Position numbers and translations under genes: made by a program
Notes under the pieces: model-generated
The model's database searches: none
What the model was told of the DNA's origin: nothing
What the model saw: the letters and a program-made list of their open reading frames with translations, nothing else
NCBI RefSeq assembly: GCF_015557635.1
Contig: NZ_JADNOP010000012.1
Coordinates: 62,001-126,000, forward strand
Origin: Fusicatenibacter saccharivorans
GTDB lineage: Bacteria > Bacillota > Clostridia > Lachnospirales > Lachnospiraceae
Reading direction: 5' to 3'
Length of the DNA stretch: 64,000 bases
Shown: positions 41,633-51,987 of the stretch, one piece after another
Layout: each line of letters opens with the position of its first letter
Position numbering within the stretch: the first letter of the stretch is position 1

Positions 41633-44308
41633 CTATCTCGGCACTTCTACCATGATATAGGCCTCGACCTGATCGAACTCCTGAAGATCGTTGAATCCTT
41701 CAAATACAAGACCGCACTCATAGCCGGAGCGCACTTCTTTGACATCGTCTTTGAAACGTTTGAGGGATGCCAGATTTCCTTCGAAGATCTGGTTTCCTTC
41801 GCGGCTGATTCGAACTTTGCAGCCTCTCTGGAACGTTCCGTCCAGTACATAGCTTCCGGCGATCGTTCCGACACCGGATGCCTTGAAGAGCTGACGTACC
41901 TCGGCATGGCCGATAACTTTCTCTTCGTAAACCGGCTCAAGCATACCCTTCATAGCTGCCTCAACATCCTCAATTGCCTGGTAGATGACACGGTACAGAC
42001 GGATGTCTACGCCGTTCTGCTCTGCCATGGATTTTGCGTTCGCATCCGGGCGTACGTTAAATCCGATAATGATGGCGGAAGATGCGGTTGCCAGCATAAC
42101 GTCGGACTCGTTGATCGCACCGACACCGCCGTGGATGACGCGTACGGCAACTTCCTCGTTGGAGAGTTTGACAAGACTCTGTTTTACTGCCTCGACAGAT
42201 CCCTGTACATCGGCTTTGACAACGAGTGCCAGTTCTTTTAAGTTACCCTCCTGAATCTGGTTGAACAGATCATCCAGGGACATCTTCGCTTTTGTCTCCT
42301 CAAGCAGGTTCTTCTTGTTCTCTGCCACGAAGGTTGCTGCGAAGTTCTTTGCTTCTTTATCGTTATCGGTCTGAACGAGGATCTCTCCTGCGTTCGGAAC
42401 ATCGGAAAGTCCGAGGATCTCAACTGGAGTAGACGGGCCTGCCTCTTTGACGCGGCGTCCCTTATCATCCATCATCGCACGGACTTTACCGGAGCATGCG
42501 CCTGCTGCGATGTAATCGCCGACATGCAGGGTACCTTTCTGTACCAGAATGGTAGCAACCGGTCCTTTTCCTTTATCCAGCTCAGCCTCGATGACAAGAC
42601 CTCTTGCTTTCCGGTTCGGGTTTGCTTTCAGCTCGAGCACTTCGGAAGTCAGAAGGATCATCTCCAGCAGATCGTCGATACCTTCGTTGTTCTTTGCAGA
42701 TACCGGAACGAATACGGTGCTTCCGCCCCAGTCCTCCGGAATCAGTTCGTACTCGGAGAGCTCCTGTTTTACACGCTCTACGTTTGCGCCTGGTTTATCG
42801 ATCTTATTGATCGCAACGATGATCTCAACGCCGGCTGCTTTTGCATGGTTGATTGCCTCAACGGTCTGCGGCATCACACCGTCGTCTGCTGCGACAACGA
42901 GAATGGCGATATCCGTTGCATTGGCTCCACGCATACGCATAGCGGTGAATGCCTCATGTCCTGGGGTATCGAGGAACGTAATCTTCTGTTTGTTGATCGA
43001 AACGGTGTATGCACCGATGTGCTGGGTAATACCGCCAGCCTCGCGGTCGGTGACATGGGTGTTCCGGATGCAGTCCAGAAGAGATGTTTTACCGTGGTCA
43101 ACGTGTCCCATAACGCAGACTACCGGCGGACGCGGAACCATATCTTTTTCATCCTCTTCGTCCTCTTTTAAGAGCTCTTCGATCACATCGACTTTCTCTT
43201 CCGGCTCAGCGATGATGTTATAATCAAGCGCAATTTCCTGTGCTTTTTCGAAATCGATCTCATGGTTTACGGTAACCATCGTTCCTTCCATGAACAGTTT
43301 CTTTACGATGACTGCCGGCTGCATTTTCATCTTCTCAGCCAGCTCGCGGATGGTCATTTTCTCCGGCAGGGTAATCTCCTTTACCTCGTCCTTCGGTGCT
43401 TCCTGTTTCGGTTTGTTGACCGGTTTCTGGAGCGCTTTCGGGAGTCTGGACTGCTGATGATGTCCCTGGTTCGGACGGTTTCCGCCTCTTCCTCTGTCTT
43501 CACTGAATTTATTTTCTCTTAAAGAATCTTTGTTTTTGTCTTTTTCTTTTCTTCCGGTATCACGGCCTGGCTTCTTGATGCCAAGGCTCATTGTATCGCC
43601 TGCAGAGCTCTTATGCTCGGTTCTGCGGCGGTCTCCTCCCGGACGGCGGTTCTGATTCTGGGAATCATCATCCTTTCCTGCGAACGGTCTTCCGCCATTA
43701 TTTCCCGGTCTGCCTCCGTTTGGACGTGCGGAACGCTCACCGAATGGTCTTCCGCTTCTCTCACCGTTTCCACTTCTTCCGCCGTTATTGCGGTCTCCTC
43801 CCGGACGGTCTCCGCTGCGGTTCGGGCGGTCTCCATTGTTTCCGCCGAAGCGGCGTTCTCCCTGCGGACGGTCTCCGCTGCGGTTCGGGCGGTCTCCGTT
43901 ATTGTTGAAGCGGCGCTCTCCCTGCGGACGGTCTCCATTGCGGTTCGGACGGTCTCCGTTATTGTTGAAACGGCGCTCTCCCTGCGGACGGTCTCCATTG
44001 CGGTTCGGACGATCTCCATTTCCGCCGTTTCCGTTTCCACGGTTCGGACGGTCCTCGCTTCTTCCGTTTCCATTGCGGTTTCCTTCCGGACGGCCGTTTC
44101 CGCGGGACGGACGGTCTTTTTTCTGTCCCTGGTTCTTTGTGAACTCTTTTGCTTCTTTACTTGTTGCGTTCTGCGGACGCACAACGGAAATAATTTTCTT
44201 TTTCTTCGGTTTTGCCTGCTCTTCCGGTTTCTTCATTTCCATATTTTCTGTATCTTTCTTTTCCAATGATCTTTTCTCCTCTTTCTGCGGTTTTCGTGTT
44301 TCCTGCAT
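41633..44308 (-). CDS. infB: Translation initiation factor IF-2
   Basis: 891 residues. The G domain begins near 400 with [16 protein letters not shown], followed by [19 protein letters not shown] and [12 protein letters not shown]; the IF2_N module ([20 protein letters not shown]) is around 315. The N-terminal ~300 residues are low complexity, rich in Gly, Asn, Arg and Asp, with a 20-residue repeat of the type [18 protein letters not shown]. Recruits fMet-tRNA to the 30S subunit. The long disordered N-terminus is common in Firmicutes, but this one is unusually regular. Confidence 0.97.
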   Translation of the reverse strand: MQETRKPQKEEKRSLEKKDTENMEMKKPEEQAKPKKKKIISVVRPQNATSKEAKEFTKNQGQKKDRPSRGNGRPEGNRNGNGRSEDRPNRGNGNGGNGDRPNRNGDRPQGERRFNNNGDRPNRNGDRPQGERRFNNNGDRPNRSGDRPQGERRFGGNNGDRPNRSGDRPGGDRNNGGRSGNGERSGRPFGERSARPNGGRPGNNGGRPFAGKDDDSQNQNRRPGGDRRRTEHKSSAGDTMSLGIKKPGRDTGRKEKDKNKDSLRENKFSEDRGRGGNRPNQGHHQQSRLPKALQKPVNKPKQEAPKDEVKEITLPEKMTIRELAEKMKMQPAVIVKKLFMEGTMVTVNHEIDFEKAQEIALDYNIIAEPEEKVDVIEELLKEDEEDEKDMVPRPPVVCVMGHVDHGKTSLLDCIRNTHVTDREAGGITQHIGAYTVSINKQKITFLDTPGHEAFTAMRMRGANATDIAILVVAADDGVMPQTVEAINHAKAAGVEIIVAINKIDKPGANVERVKQELSEYELIPEDWGGSTVFVPVSAKNNEGIDDLLEMILLTSEVLELKANPNRKARGLVIEAELDKGKGPVATILVQKGTLHVGDYIAAGACSGKVRAMMDDKGRRVKEAGPSTPVEILGLSDVPNAGEILVQTDNDKEAKNFAATFVAENKKNLLEETKAKMSLDDLFNQIQEGNLKELALVVKADVQGSVEAVKQSLVKLSNEEVAVRVIHGGVGAINESDVMLATASSAIIIGFNVRPDANAKSMAEQNGVDIRLYRVIYQAIEDVEAAMKGMLEPVYEEKVIGHAEVRQLFKASGVGTIAGSYVLDGTFQRGCKVRISREGNQIFEGNLASLKRFKDDVKEVRSGYECGLVFEGFNDLQEFDQVEAYIMVEVPR
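43801..44010. repeat. 60-bp tandem repeat inside infB
   Basis: Units begin at 43801, 43861, 43921 and 43981 (last one partial). The units at 43861 and 43921 differ at about four positions. They encode the 20-residue Gly/Asn/Arg repeat of IF-2. The unit preserves frame, so copy number could vary without breaking the gene. Confidence 0.85.
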
Positions 44309-44337
44309 CCATCCACCGACCTTTCCGGCCTTACGCC

Positions 44338-44622
44338 TTACGCTTCTGCCAACAATGCTGCTATTTTTTCTGCAAAATGCGCTTCACATACGGCAAGGGA
44401 AGAACGGTATTCTCTTCCGATGGCTCTTCCAAGCTGCTCTTTGTCCCCAAAAAGAATGCATGGCACTTTATAGTATGCACACATATTGCGAAATTTCTTC
44501 TGTGTATTGGCCGACGCCGTTTCCGCCAGAATGACAAGGTATGCGCTGCCGCTCTTTACGGCCTGCTCGGTCGCAAATTCGCCGCTCGATACCTTACCCG
44601 CCTTCATGGCAAGGCCCAGCAT
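44338..44622 (-). CDS. ylxQ: L7Ae-family RNA-binding protein YlxQ
   Basis: 94 residues from the ATG at 44622 (AAAGGA six bases before); a TTG at 44658 overlapping ylxR would add twelve. [37 protein letters not shown] and [19 protein letters not shown] fit the L7Ae/L30e/YlxQ family. Binds kink-turn RNA in related proteins; role in Firmicutes is unclear. It sits between ylxR and infB as usual. Confidence 0.88.
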   Translation of the reverse strand: MLGLAMKAGKVSSGEFATEQAVKSGSAYLVILAETASANTQKKFRNMCAYYKVPCILFGDKEQLGRAIGREYRSSLAVCEAHFAEKIAALLAEA

Positions 44623-44632
44623 GGATAATCCT

Positions 44633-44911
44633 TTACTTTGACTGTTCAATCTTCGCAAATGCCTCCTTTAACTGCTCATAAACCTCTGATGGAATTTCTG
44701 CCTTCAGAGAACGGGAAAGTCCTTTGTTTTTCATTGCTTTCCCCAGACATTCCAGAGAGCAGACATAAGCACCGCGTCCGTTCATTCTTCCGGTTGTGTC
44801 CGGAACAATCGTTCCTTCGGTGGTTTTCACCACGCGGATCATTTCTTTTTTGTTTTTCATTTCATTGCAGCCAATGCATTTACGCAGCGGCACTTTACGA
44901 ACTGTACTCAA
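44633..44911 (-). CDS. ylxR: YlxR/RnpM (DUF448)
   Basis: 92 residues. PLRKCIGCNEMKNKKEMIR and the invariant GRMNGRGAYVC-type motif, followed by CLGKAMKNKGLSRSLK, define the family. Recent work names it RnpM, an RNase P modulator. Part of the nusA-infB operon. Confidence 0.93.
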   Translation of the reverse strand: MSTVRKVPLRKCIGCNEMKNKKEMIRVVKTTEGTIVPDTTGRMNGRGAYVCSLECLGKAMKNKGLSRSLKAEIPSEVYEQLKEAFAKIEQSK

Positions 44912-44941
44912 ATGCTCATCCCGCCTTTGTTTTTATTTTAA

Positions 44942-46126
44942 TTACTCTTCGTCTCCGGCTTTCTCTGCTGTTTCTACATCATTCTCGTCGAAGTTTTCTT
45001 CTGCAGAGATGGTTTCCTCCTCTGCTGCGGACTCATCGTAATTGTCCTCTTCCTCGTATTCCTCTTCGTCTACGTAGTCGAAGTCTCCTGCCTCGCGTGC
45101 CTGGGTCTCGCTCTTAATGTCGATCTTGAATCCGGTCAGACGTGCGGCAAGTCTTGCGTTCTGTCCCTCTTTACCGATGGCAAGGGAAAGCTGGTAATCC
45201 GGAACGATTACTTTTGCGGTCTTCTCATCCGGATCTGCCATAACGGAGATAACTTTTGCCGGGCTCAGTGCGTTCTCGATCAGGAGTGCCGGGTTCTCAT
45301 CCCATGTAATGATGTCGATCTTCTCTCCGTTCAGCTCATTGACAACCGCGTTGACACGGCTTCCGTTCATACCGACGCATGCGCCGACTGCATCGACGTT
45401 CGGATCGTTGGACCATACTGCCATTTTCGTACGGCTTCCTGCCTCACGGGCAATGCTCTTGATCTCTACGATGCCTTCTGCAACCTCGGAAACCTCAGAC
45501 TCAAAGAGACGTTTTACGAGTTCCGGATGGGTACGGGATACCATGACTTTCGGTCCCTTGGTTGTATTCTTTACTTCCAGAACGTATACTTTCACACGCT
45601 GGGTCGGCTCAAATTTCTCGCCTTTGACCTGCTCGTTCTCGGTCAGCAGAGCGTCTACTTTACCGAGGTTGATGCTGACGTTGCGTCCTACATAGCGCTG
45701 TACCACACCGGTAACCACATCGTGCTCTTTCTCGAAGTACTGATCAAACAGAACTTTACGCTCTTCCTCACGGATCTTCTGAAGAATGACGTTTTTGGCA
45801 TTCTGGGTTGCAATACGGCCGAACTCTTTGGATTTGATTTCTACCGGAACGATATCGCCGAGTTCATAGCGGGAGTCTGCACGTTTTGCATCGGAAAGGG
45901 CGATCTCCATGATCGGATCCTGTACCAGATCAACAACGGTTTTCTCTGCTACGACTTTGAAATCACCAGTCTGGGCGTTGATGCTTACCTTTACATTATC
46001 TGCTTTGCCAAAATGGTTTTTACAGGCCTGGATCAGCGACTGCTCAATTGCCTCAAGCAGGGTATCTTTGCTGATATTCTTCTCTTTCTCAAGAACTTCA
46101 AGGGCCTCCATTAATTCTGTATTCAT
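44942..46126 (-). CDS. nusA: Transcription termination/antitermination factor NusA
   Basis: 394 residues from the ATG at 46126 ([18 protein letters not shown]); the frame to 46168 overlaps rimP. N-terminal RNA polymerase-binding domain, S1 ([19 protein letters not shown]), two KH domains ([20 protein letters not shown], then [17 protein letters not shown]) and an acidic tail of about 45 residues rich in Glu and Asp. It stimulates pausing and intrinsic termination. A hairpin in the operon leader could be its own target. Confidence 0.97.
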   Translation of the reverse strand: MNTELMEALEVLEKEKNISKDTLLEAIEQSLIQACKNHFGKADNVKVSINAQTGDFKVVAEKTVVDLVQDPIMEIALSDAKRADSRYELGDIVPVEIKSKEFGRIATQNAKNVILQKIREEERKVLFDQYFEKEHDVVTGVVQRYVGRNVSINLGKVDALLTENEQVKGEKFEPTQRVKVYVLEVKNTTKGPKVMVSRTHPELVKRLFESEVSEVAEGIVEIKSIAREAGSRTKMAVWSNDPNVDAVGACVGMNGSRVNAVVNELNGEKIDIITWDENPALLIENALSPAKVISVMADPDEKTAKVIVPDYQLSLAIGKEGQNARLAARLTGFKIDIKSETQAREAGDFDYVDEEEYEEEDNYDESAAEEETISAEENFDENDVETAEKAGDEE

Positions 46127-46157
46127 TTTTCTCTTTTCCTCCTGTATCTGCGTCTGT

Positions 46158-46625
46158 TTAGAAATCAAATGCTAAACGGATCAATGCAATATCGCTTTTC
46201 TGGAAGACGCGCTCTGTTCCGTCCTCCTCCAAAATGGTCACACTGTTATCATCATATGCGGTGAGTATTCCGTAAAATTCCCGGTTTCTCTCGATCGCAC
46301 GGTATGTCCGGATTTCCAGCTCTTTTCCCATGCTTCTCTTATAGTCTTTCTCTTTTTTCAGCGGACGTCCAAGGCCCGGGGAGCTGACCTCCATGATATA
46401 GGCGTCATCGATAAAGTCCTCTGCGTCCAGCCGGTCAGAAAATGCACGGCTGACGATTTCGCAGTCATCTACGGTAATTCCGCCTTCTTTGTCGATGTAA
46501 GCACGCAGGTACCAGGTACCGCCCTCTTTGACATACTCCACATCCACCAGTTCAAAACCATTGGCTTCTACAATCGGAGTGATCAGTTCTTCTGCCTTCT
46601 GTTCGTATTCTTCTCTTCTGCTCAA
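46158..46625 (-). CDS. rimP: Ribosome maturation factor RimP
   Basis: 155 residues. ELITPIVEANGFELVDVEYV, YIDKEGGITVDDCEIVSRA and YIMEVSSPGLGRPLKKEKDY are typical. Needed for 30S assembly. The start is a TTG at 46625 behind AAGGTGGTGAGGA. First gene of the operon. The next gene, nusA, starts 31 bases after its stop. Confidence 0.96.
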   Translation of the reverse strand: MSRREEYEQKAEELITPIVEANGFELVDVEYVKEGGTWYLRAYIDKEGGITVDDCEIVSRAFSDRLDAEDFIDDAYIMEVSSPGLGRPLKKEKDYKRSMGKELEIRTYRAIERNREFYGILTAYDDNSVTILEEDGTERVFQKSDIALIRLAFDF

Positions 46626-46693
46626 ATCCTCACCACCTTTTTTGATTCAGGGAAACTTTCGAAAAATTCTTTCATTTCCCTGTACACAAGAAA

Positions 46694-46715
46694 GAGTGGA
46701 CGAAATCGTCCACTC
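46694..46715 (-). terminator. Hairpin with T-rich tail in the rimP-nusA leader
   Basis: The minus strand pairs GAGTGGACG with CGTCCACTC around ATTT, then TTTCTTG. It follows the predicted promoter at 46742-46770 and precedes rimP by ~70 bases, so it is either a terminator for mscS or an attenuator of the operon. Confidence 0.7.
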
Positions 46716-46741
46716 CTTAACAGTCACTTATTAACAACTTT

Positions 46742-46770
46742 ACTATAGCACCTTTTCCGTGCAATTGCAA
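46742..46770 (-). promoter_or_regulatory. Promoter of the rimP-nusA-infB operon
   Basis: Minus strand TTGCAA (46770-46765), 17 bases, TATAGT (46747-46742). Confidence 0.65.
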
Positions 46771-46792
46771 GGGTTAATTTTCAAAATATCCT

Positions 46793-47665
46793 TTATTTAT
46801 CGCCTTTTCCGGCTTTTTTGTTCGCCGGTTCCGGGCAGATGTGGACATCGAGCTGGTTATACGGGATGGAAATTCCCGCCGCGTCAAACTCTTCTTTGAT
46901 GCGCTCATTCATTTTCCATTTGACCGGCCAGTAATTTTCCGTTGCGACCCAGGCGCGCAGACCGACCGTAATCGCGCTCTCGCCCAGCTCATCTACGAAA
47001 AACTGCTGTTCCTCCGACTGAAAATGCGGCTCCTCCTCAACGAGGCGGCGCAGGATGTCCTTCGCTTTTCTGATATCGGACTCATAAGAAATGCCGACTT
47101 TGATCTCCAGCTTTCTCCGGTCCATCGCCGTCACGTTGATGATGGTGTGGTTCGTCAGATTGGCGTTCGGGATCATGATGGTACGGTTGTCGATGCTGTT
47201 GATTGTCGTGTAATACATCTCAATCTTTTTGACCGTTCCCTCCTGGCCTTCGCCCGGGAAGATAATGTAGTCACCGACCTTAAATGGCTTCAGCAGCAGA
47301 ATCATCACCCCGCCTGCAAAGTTCGAGAGACCGCCCTGCAATGCCAGGGATACGGCAACGCCGGCGGAGGCGATAGCTGCTGCGATCGACGCTTCGGATA
47401 CGATACCGAGCTGAACGATAATGGTCAGCACCAGCAGCGTGTTCAGACTGTATTTCACCATGGAAACGGTGAAACTGACCACCGCCTCCTCCGTGTGAAA
47501 ACGCCGCATGTTTTTCCGGATCAGACCACAGAGCCACAGGATCAGTTTGCGTGCAACCAGAAACAGAATTACTGCAAACACGATCTTCAGCACCAGATCG
47601 GCAGCCGAAGAGGCCTTGTCGATCCAGTATTCATAGACGCGTTCCGCCGCTGTCAGATTCACCAT
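46793..47665 (-). CDS. mscS: Small-conductance mechanosensitive channel (MscS family)
   Basis: 290 residues. Three membrane segments (about 17-42, 65-85, 90-125); the third is the Gly/Ala-rich pore helix AIASAGVAVSLALQGGLSNF. The beta domain has GDYIIFPGEGQEGTVKKIEM and PNANLTNHTIINVT. Releases osmolytes on hypo-osmotic shock. The start lies four bases after the glgB stop, so the two are co-transcribed. Confidence 0.94.
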   Translation of the reverse strand: MVNLTAAERVYEYWIDKASSAADLVLKIVFAVILFLVARKLILWLCGLIRKNMRRFHTEEAVVSFTVSMVKYSLNTLLVLTIIVQLGIVSEASIAAAIASAGVAVSLALQGGLSNFAGGVMILLLKPFKVGDYIIFPGEGQEGTVKKIEMYYTTINSIDNRTIMIPNANLTNHTIINVTAMDRRKLEIKVGISYESDIRKAKDILRRLVEEEPHFQSEEQQFFVDELGESAITVGLRAWVATENYWPVKWKMNERIKEEFDAAGISIPYNQLDVHICPEPANKKAGKGDK

Positions 47666-47668
47666 GTG

Positions 47669-50389
47669 TTATCTCTCCTCTGTCTCGAATTTTCTCTGCA
47701 GCTCCTCGCCGAGTTCACTCATGCCTGTGCTTTTTTTCGTTTTTGTCTCTGGTTTTGCCTCTGATTTTGCTTCCGACTTGGTTTCCGGCTTTGTCGCCGG
47801 CTTCTTTTCCGGATCGGCGGCTGCGCGGTATTTTTCCACGGCTTTTGCTGCCTCTGCCGCTGCGGATTTTCCGGCTTTCACCAGCTTGTCCACCGTCTGC
47901 TCTACCGTTTTCACCGGTTTGCTGTCGATCGCCTGCTTTACGACTTTCTCCACCTTCTCTGTCGCAGTCGTAGTTCCCTGCTTTTTCTCTGCGGTTTTCA
48001 CCGTTTTTTCCGATACCTTTTTCTCTGCTTTTTGGGCAGTCTTTGTTGTTTTCTTTGCTTTTACTGCTTTTACTGCTTCTTCCGTTTTTCCAGCCGGTTT
48101 TCCCTTCTTTCCGGTTTTCTTCTCTGCTGCCGCCTTCGCTGCAGTTTTTGCCTTTGCGCTCTTATTGCTTGCAGCGCCCGTCTCCGGCTTCGTATAAGAA
48201 AATACCTGAACAGAAAGCGGTGCGAGTTTCACGGTAATCGAGTTTTTCCGTTCGTCGCATTCTGTCTTTTTCGACATTTTCACGCGTGGATTTCCGACGC
48301 CTGTTCCGCCATAGCTTTCCGCATCGCTGTTGAACATCTCTTTGTACTTTCCTGGATACGGCACACCAATGCGGAAATCATCGTACTCGACATTCGAGAA
48401 GTTGCATACGACAAGCAGCGTGTCTTCTTTCTTCCTTGTTCTGCGAAGGAAGATCAGAAGATTCTTTTCCCACTCCATGCCATTGATCCACTCAAAGCCC
48501 TCCGGCTTTTCGTCAAGCTGATACAATGCCGGATTTGCTTTGTAGAATGCATGAAGTGCCGCCATATAGTTTTTTAGCTGCAGATGTTCCTTGTCCTCAA
48601 GAAGCTCCCAGGACAGGGACTGTTTCTCATTCCACTCTTTTTCCTGTCCGAATTCCTGTCCCATAAAGAGAAGCTTCTTTCCGGGATGCACCATCTGATA
48701 AGCGTACGCCAGACGAAGATTTGCCATTTTCTGCTCCGGTGTACCCGGCATTTTGGTATACATAGACCCTTTCAGGTGAACCACTTCATCGTGCGACAGA
48801 CTCAGCATGAATTTCTCCGAGTATGCATATACCATAGAAAAAGTCAGCTGATCGTGATGTGCCCCGCGGTATACCGGATCGTTTTTCATATATTCCGTAA
48901 AATCATTCATCCAGCCCATGTTCCACTTGTAGTCGAAGCCAAGTCCTTCATCGTCGAGTTCTCCCGTCACCTTCGGCCATGCGGTCGATTCCTCTGCGAT
49001 AAGAAGCGCATCCGGGAACTCTTTTTTGAAGATGGAGTTCAGATGTTTTAAAAATTCGATTGCCTCAAGGTTCTCATTTCCGCCGTAGATATTTGCGACC
49101 CACTCCCCGTCCTGCTTGCCATAATCAAGATACAGCATCGATGCAACCGCATCCATACGGATTCCGTCGGCATGGTACTCTTTTGCCCAGAAAAGCGCAT
49201 TGGCGATCAGGAAGTTCTTTACTTCCGGTCTGCCGTAATTGTAAATCAGCGTGCCCCAGTGTGGATGGGATCCCTGTCTCGGGTCAAAATGCTCGTACAG
49301 ACACGTTCCGTCAAACGCAGAAAGTCCGAAGGTATCGCGCGGGAAGTGTGCCGGTACCCAGTCGAGAATAACACCAATGTCGTTCTGGTGCATCGTATCC
49401 ATAAAATAGCGGAAGTCATCCGGCGTTCCGTATCGTGCTGTCGGTGCGTAATAGCCCGTTACCTGATAACCCCAGGATTCATCGAGCGGATGCTCCATCA
49501 CCGGCATCAGCTCAACATGGGTGTAGCCGAGCTCTTTCACATAAGAAGCCAGCATCGGAGCGATCTCACGGTAGTTATAAAATTCACGGCCATCGTCCGG
49601 TTTTTTCCAGGAGCCAAGATGCACTTCATAAACAGAAATCGGCGCTTTGTCGCCCTGTGTGACACCACGCTTCTTCATCCAGTTCTCATCCTGCCAGGCA
49701 TATTTTCCAAGATCAACCACAACACTCGCATTGTTCGGACGCAGCTGTGCTGCATTCGCGTATGGATCCGATTTCAGATACGTCAGACCGCCCTTTGCCT
49801 TAATTTCATATTTATAGATGTCGCCCGCGCGAACACCGGGGATAAAGAGCTCGTAGATTCCGGACTCCAGAAGATTCATCTGATATGCTCTTCCGTCCCA
49901 GTTATTGAAATTTCCGACAACACTGACACGGATCGCATTCGGTGCCCAGACAGCGAAGTAAACACCGCTGATACCATCGATCTTTACCGGGTGTGCACCC
50001 AGCTTCTCATAGATGGAATAACAGATGCCGTTTTCAAACTGTTTCTGTTCCTGCTCGGTGAACTGCATCGGATAGGCGTACGGATCGTAATGCTCCATCT
50101 GGTTTCCGTCGCCGTCCCAGTAGATCAGCGTATAGGACGGAATTTTCTTTCCTGGAAGCAGCACAGCGAAAAATCCCGCCTCATCCTCGCAAACCATCTC
50201 GGTCTGTTTTCCGTCGCGGATCGTATGTACGGCTGCACGGGTTGCGCCCGGGAAAAACGCCTGAATCAAAATACCATCCTCCGTTACGCGCGGTCCCAAG
50301 ATGTCTCTTGGATGATTTTCCTCGGAATAGACCACGGCTTCTATTTCCGCCCAATCCATATAATCGTATAATTTTTCTTCCATTTTCAA
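47669..50389 (-). CDS. glgB: 1,4-alpha-glucan branching enzyme with Lys/Ala-rich tail
   Basis: 906 residues. CBM48 domain, then the GH13 barrel with DWVPAHFPRDTFGL, the nucleophile in DGIRMDAVASMLYLDY, the acid in LLIAEESTAWPK and LSHDEVVHLKGSM. It makes alpha-1,6 branches in glycogen. The catalytic part ends near residue 734. About 172 further residues are almost all Lys, Ala, Thr, Glu and Pro, an unusual tail, ending in SELGEELQRKFETEER. Start is TTG 50389 behind AAGGAGGGG; ATG 50383 is possible. No other glycogen gene is nearby. Confidence 0.95.
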   Translation of the reverse strand: MKMEEKLYDYMDWAEIEAVVYSEENHPRDILGPRVTEDGILIQAFFPGATRAAVHTIRDGKQTEMVCEDEAGFFAVLLPGKKIPSYTLIYWDGDGNQMEHYDPYAYPMQFTEQEQKQFENGICYSIYEKLGAHPVKIDGISGVYFAVWAPNAIRVSVVGNFNNWDGRAYQMNLLESGIYELFIPGVRAGDIYKYEIKAKGGLTYLKSDPYANAAQLRPNNASVVVDLGKYAWQDENWMKKRGVTQGDKAPISVYEVHLGSWKKPDDGREFYNYREIAPMLASYVKELGYTHVELMPVMEHPLDESWGYQVTGYYAPTARYGTPDDFRYFMDTMHQNDIGVILDWVPAHFPRDTFGLSAFDGTCLYEHFDPRQGSHPHWGTLIYNYGRPEVKNFLIANALFWAKEYHADGIRMDAVASMLYLDYGKQDGEWVANIYGGNENLEAIEFLKHLNSIFKKEFPDALLIAEESTAWPKVTGELDDEGLGFDYKWNMGWMNDFTEYMKNDPVYRGAHHDQLTFSMVYAYSEKFMLSLSHDEVVHLKGSMYTKMPGTPEQKMANLRLAYAYQMVHPGKKLLFMGQEFGQEKEWNEKQSLSWELLEDKEHLQLKNYMAALHAFYKANPALYQLDEKPEGFEWINGMEWEKNLLIFLRRTRKKEDTLLVVCNFSNVEYDDFRIGVPYPGKYKEMFNSDAESYGGTGVGNPRVKMSKKTECDERKNSITVKLAPLSVQVFSYTKPETGAASNKSAKAKTAAKAAAEKKTGKKGKPAGKTEEAVKAVKAKKTTKTAQKAEKKVSEKTVKTAEKKQGTTTATEKVEKVVKQAIDSKPVKTVEQTVDKLVKAGKSAAAEAAKAVEKYRAAADPEKKPATKPETKSEAKSEAKPETKTKKSTGMSELGEELQRKFETEER

Positions 50390-50676
50390 AATTATAACCC
50401 CTCCTTTTTTATTTTACGTGCTCTCGCTGCTGCTTCCCCCATACAAAATCGCATAAAAAAGCACTCATTCATGCCAGAGCGTGTTTGAAAAAAGCTTTTC
50501 GTGAGCTGCGAGTCCCATTTTCAGCCCAAACGGTCTGCAGCAACCGGATAAGGTCAAAACAGATCGCGAAGTGGGGCTTGCAGATTGTGGAAATGATTTT
50601 TCAAATTCTGTTTTTATTCTACCATCCTAACCGCGATTGTACAATGCAAATCTGGTTTGTTTTTTATTCTGTTTTT
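50390..50676. other. glgB leader and intergenic region, no gene
   Basis: Non-coding. The minus strand holds a promoter at 50616-50644 and a ~215-base leader. The leader contains ATTTGAAAAATCATTT at one end and the complement of GTGTTTGAAAAAAGC at the other, a weak inverted repeat that may fold. No open frame is convincing. Confidence 0.5.
50616..50644 (-). promoter_or_regulatory. Promoter of glgB
   Basis: Minus strand TTGTAC (50644-50639), 17 bases, TAGAAT (50621-50616). Confidence 0.55.
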
Positions 50677-51912
50677 TTATTTATTCACCGCTGTCACGGA
50701 AAACTTTTCGTCTGTGGTCTGAATCTCATTGTTCTCAAACCAGACACTGTAAATTTTCTGTGAAGCCAGTGTTTTCAGGGACTCCCCGGAAAGCGATTCG
50801 GCCTGATAATCGAAAAATGCTGCAAGCAGCGTATCAGCACAGCCATATTCACCGGAATAGACAAGCAGTTCGGATGCTGCTGTGTGGTCTTTTCCGTCTG
50901 CCGCGCTAAGATACGGCGTGCACATCGTTTTGTCCTGATACTGATAATAGCGGTACGCATCCGGGCTGCCCGCCTGGTAAGCGTGGAAAAACACGATGCT
51001 TTTCGGTCCTTCATACGTCATTGTTCCGTATGACTGGATTTCGTTCCCGGAAAGATGATACAGTGGATACCGGTACTCTTTTTCTCCCGTTTCATCGAGA
51101 CAGCGCACGAAACCGTCCTTACTGGAAATAATGCCGAGCTGATAGCCCTCGCCGCGAATCGTATCTGCCAGATAATCAATCAAAAAAGCATTTTTCATCC
51201 AGAAAAAGTCGAGATATGCGGTATAGCCCATCTCTGCGGCATACGCCTGATACGCGTCTGACACATGCAGACAGACCTGGTTTTCCCCTGGCAGCTCCAG
51301 TGAAATATCATCCGGGTTCTGTGTAAAGGCAGCAACTGCTGCCGTTTCTTCTGCTGCCGCATCGTTCCGGTTCGGATCAAACTGCGCTGCAGCCGCATCA
51401 TCATTGCTGGCGCAGAGATTTTCCAGGGACGCATACAGCGGTCCCAGATAAATTTCCCGGCAATTGGCATCGGATACTTTTTTCAGTGCATCGTATAAAA
51501 CCGGATCTACCGTCAGCACTTCATTTGGATGTTGGTTGATATCATACAGGTTTGTCACATCCTCAAAGCTCTCATCTATATTGAAAAGCCGGTAGCCTTT
51601 CACCGCCGCATCTGTGTAAAGCAGCGAAAGTGCCTTTGCCTCCCCGCCTGCGGAAACCCCGCTTGCGCCAACGTTATATTTCAAGGTAAAATCCTCACCG
51701 CAGTTCAAATCCGCGCCTGCCTTTACACTGATCTCACGCCAGCCGGAATCTCCGTGCAGAAAGTTCATAAAACCATACACCAGAAAACCGGATCCAATCG
51801 CCAGAAGCAGTACTACAAGCAGGATGCGCCGTCCGACATTTTTTTCGGAAAGCCAGACCTTCTGTACCGGCTTTGGCAGCCGTCTGTTCGGATCTTTTAC
51901 TGTTCTTCCCAT
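50677..51912 (-). CDS. Membrane-anchored protein of unknown function (distant ApbE-like?)
   Basis: 411 residues. A basic N-terminus and one membrane segment (RILLVVLLLAIGSGFLVYGF) anchor a large extracellular domain. The order of segments (HPNEVLTVDPVLYDALKKVS, then YLDFFWMKNAFLIDYLADTI and YQLGIISSKDGFVRCLD) loosely recalls ApbE flavin transferases (LxVxPELYxLL, then DxGGIAKGYxxDxI, then SxGGN). The glycine and Asp residues needed for flavin and metal binding are missing, so if related it is probably inactive. Treat as unknown. Confidence 0.6.
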   Translation of the reverse strand: MGRTVKDPNRRLPKPVQKVWLSEKNVGRRILLVVLLLAIGSGFLVYGFMNFLHGDSGWREISVKAGADLNCGEDFTLKYNVGASGVSAGGEAKALSLLYTDAAVKGYRLFNIDESFEDVTNLYDINQHPNEVLTVDPVLYDALKKVSDANCREIYLGPLYASLENLCASNDDAAAAQFDPNRNDAAAEETAAVAAFTQNPDDISLELPGENQVCLHVSDAYQAYAAEMGYTAYLDFFWMKNAFLIDYLADTIRGEGYQLGIISSKDGFVRCLDETGEKEYRYPLYHLSGNEIQSYGTMTYEGPKSIVFFHAYQAGSPDAYRYYQYQDKTMCTPYLSAADGKDHTAASELLVYSGEYGCADTLLAAFFDYQAESLSGESLKTLASQKIYSVWFENNEIQTTDEKFSVTAVNK

Positions 51913-51958
51913 TTTTTTGCTCCTCTTTCATTCTAATTTTCCTTTTCCGCTGTGATTT

Positions 51959-51987
51959 ATTGTCCCAAAAAACACATCGCCCGTCAA
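51959..51987 (-). promoter_or_regulatory. Promoter of the 50677-51912 gene
   Basis: Minus strand TTGACG (51987-51982), 17 bases, GACAAT (51964-51959). Confidence 0.6.

Noticed and set aside
43788-44040. CRISPR-like regular repeat
   Set aside because: The 60-bp period is within the infB reading frame and has no unique spacers; it is a coding tandem repeat.
49172-50371. 399-codon antisense frame in glgB
   Set aside because: Shadow of glgB codon pattern; no motif.
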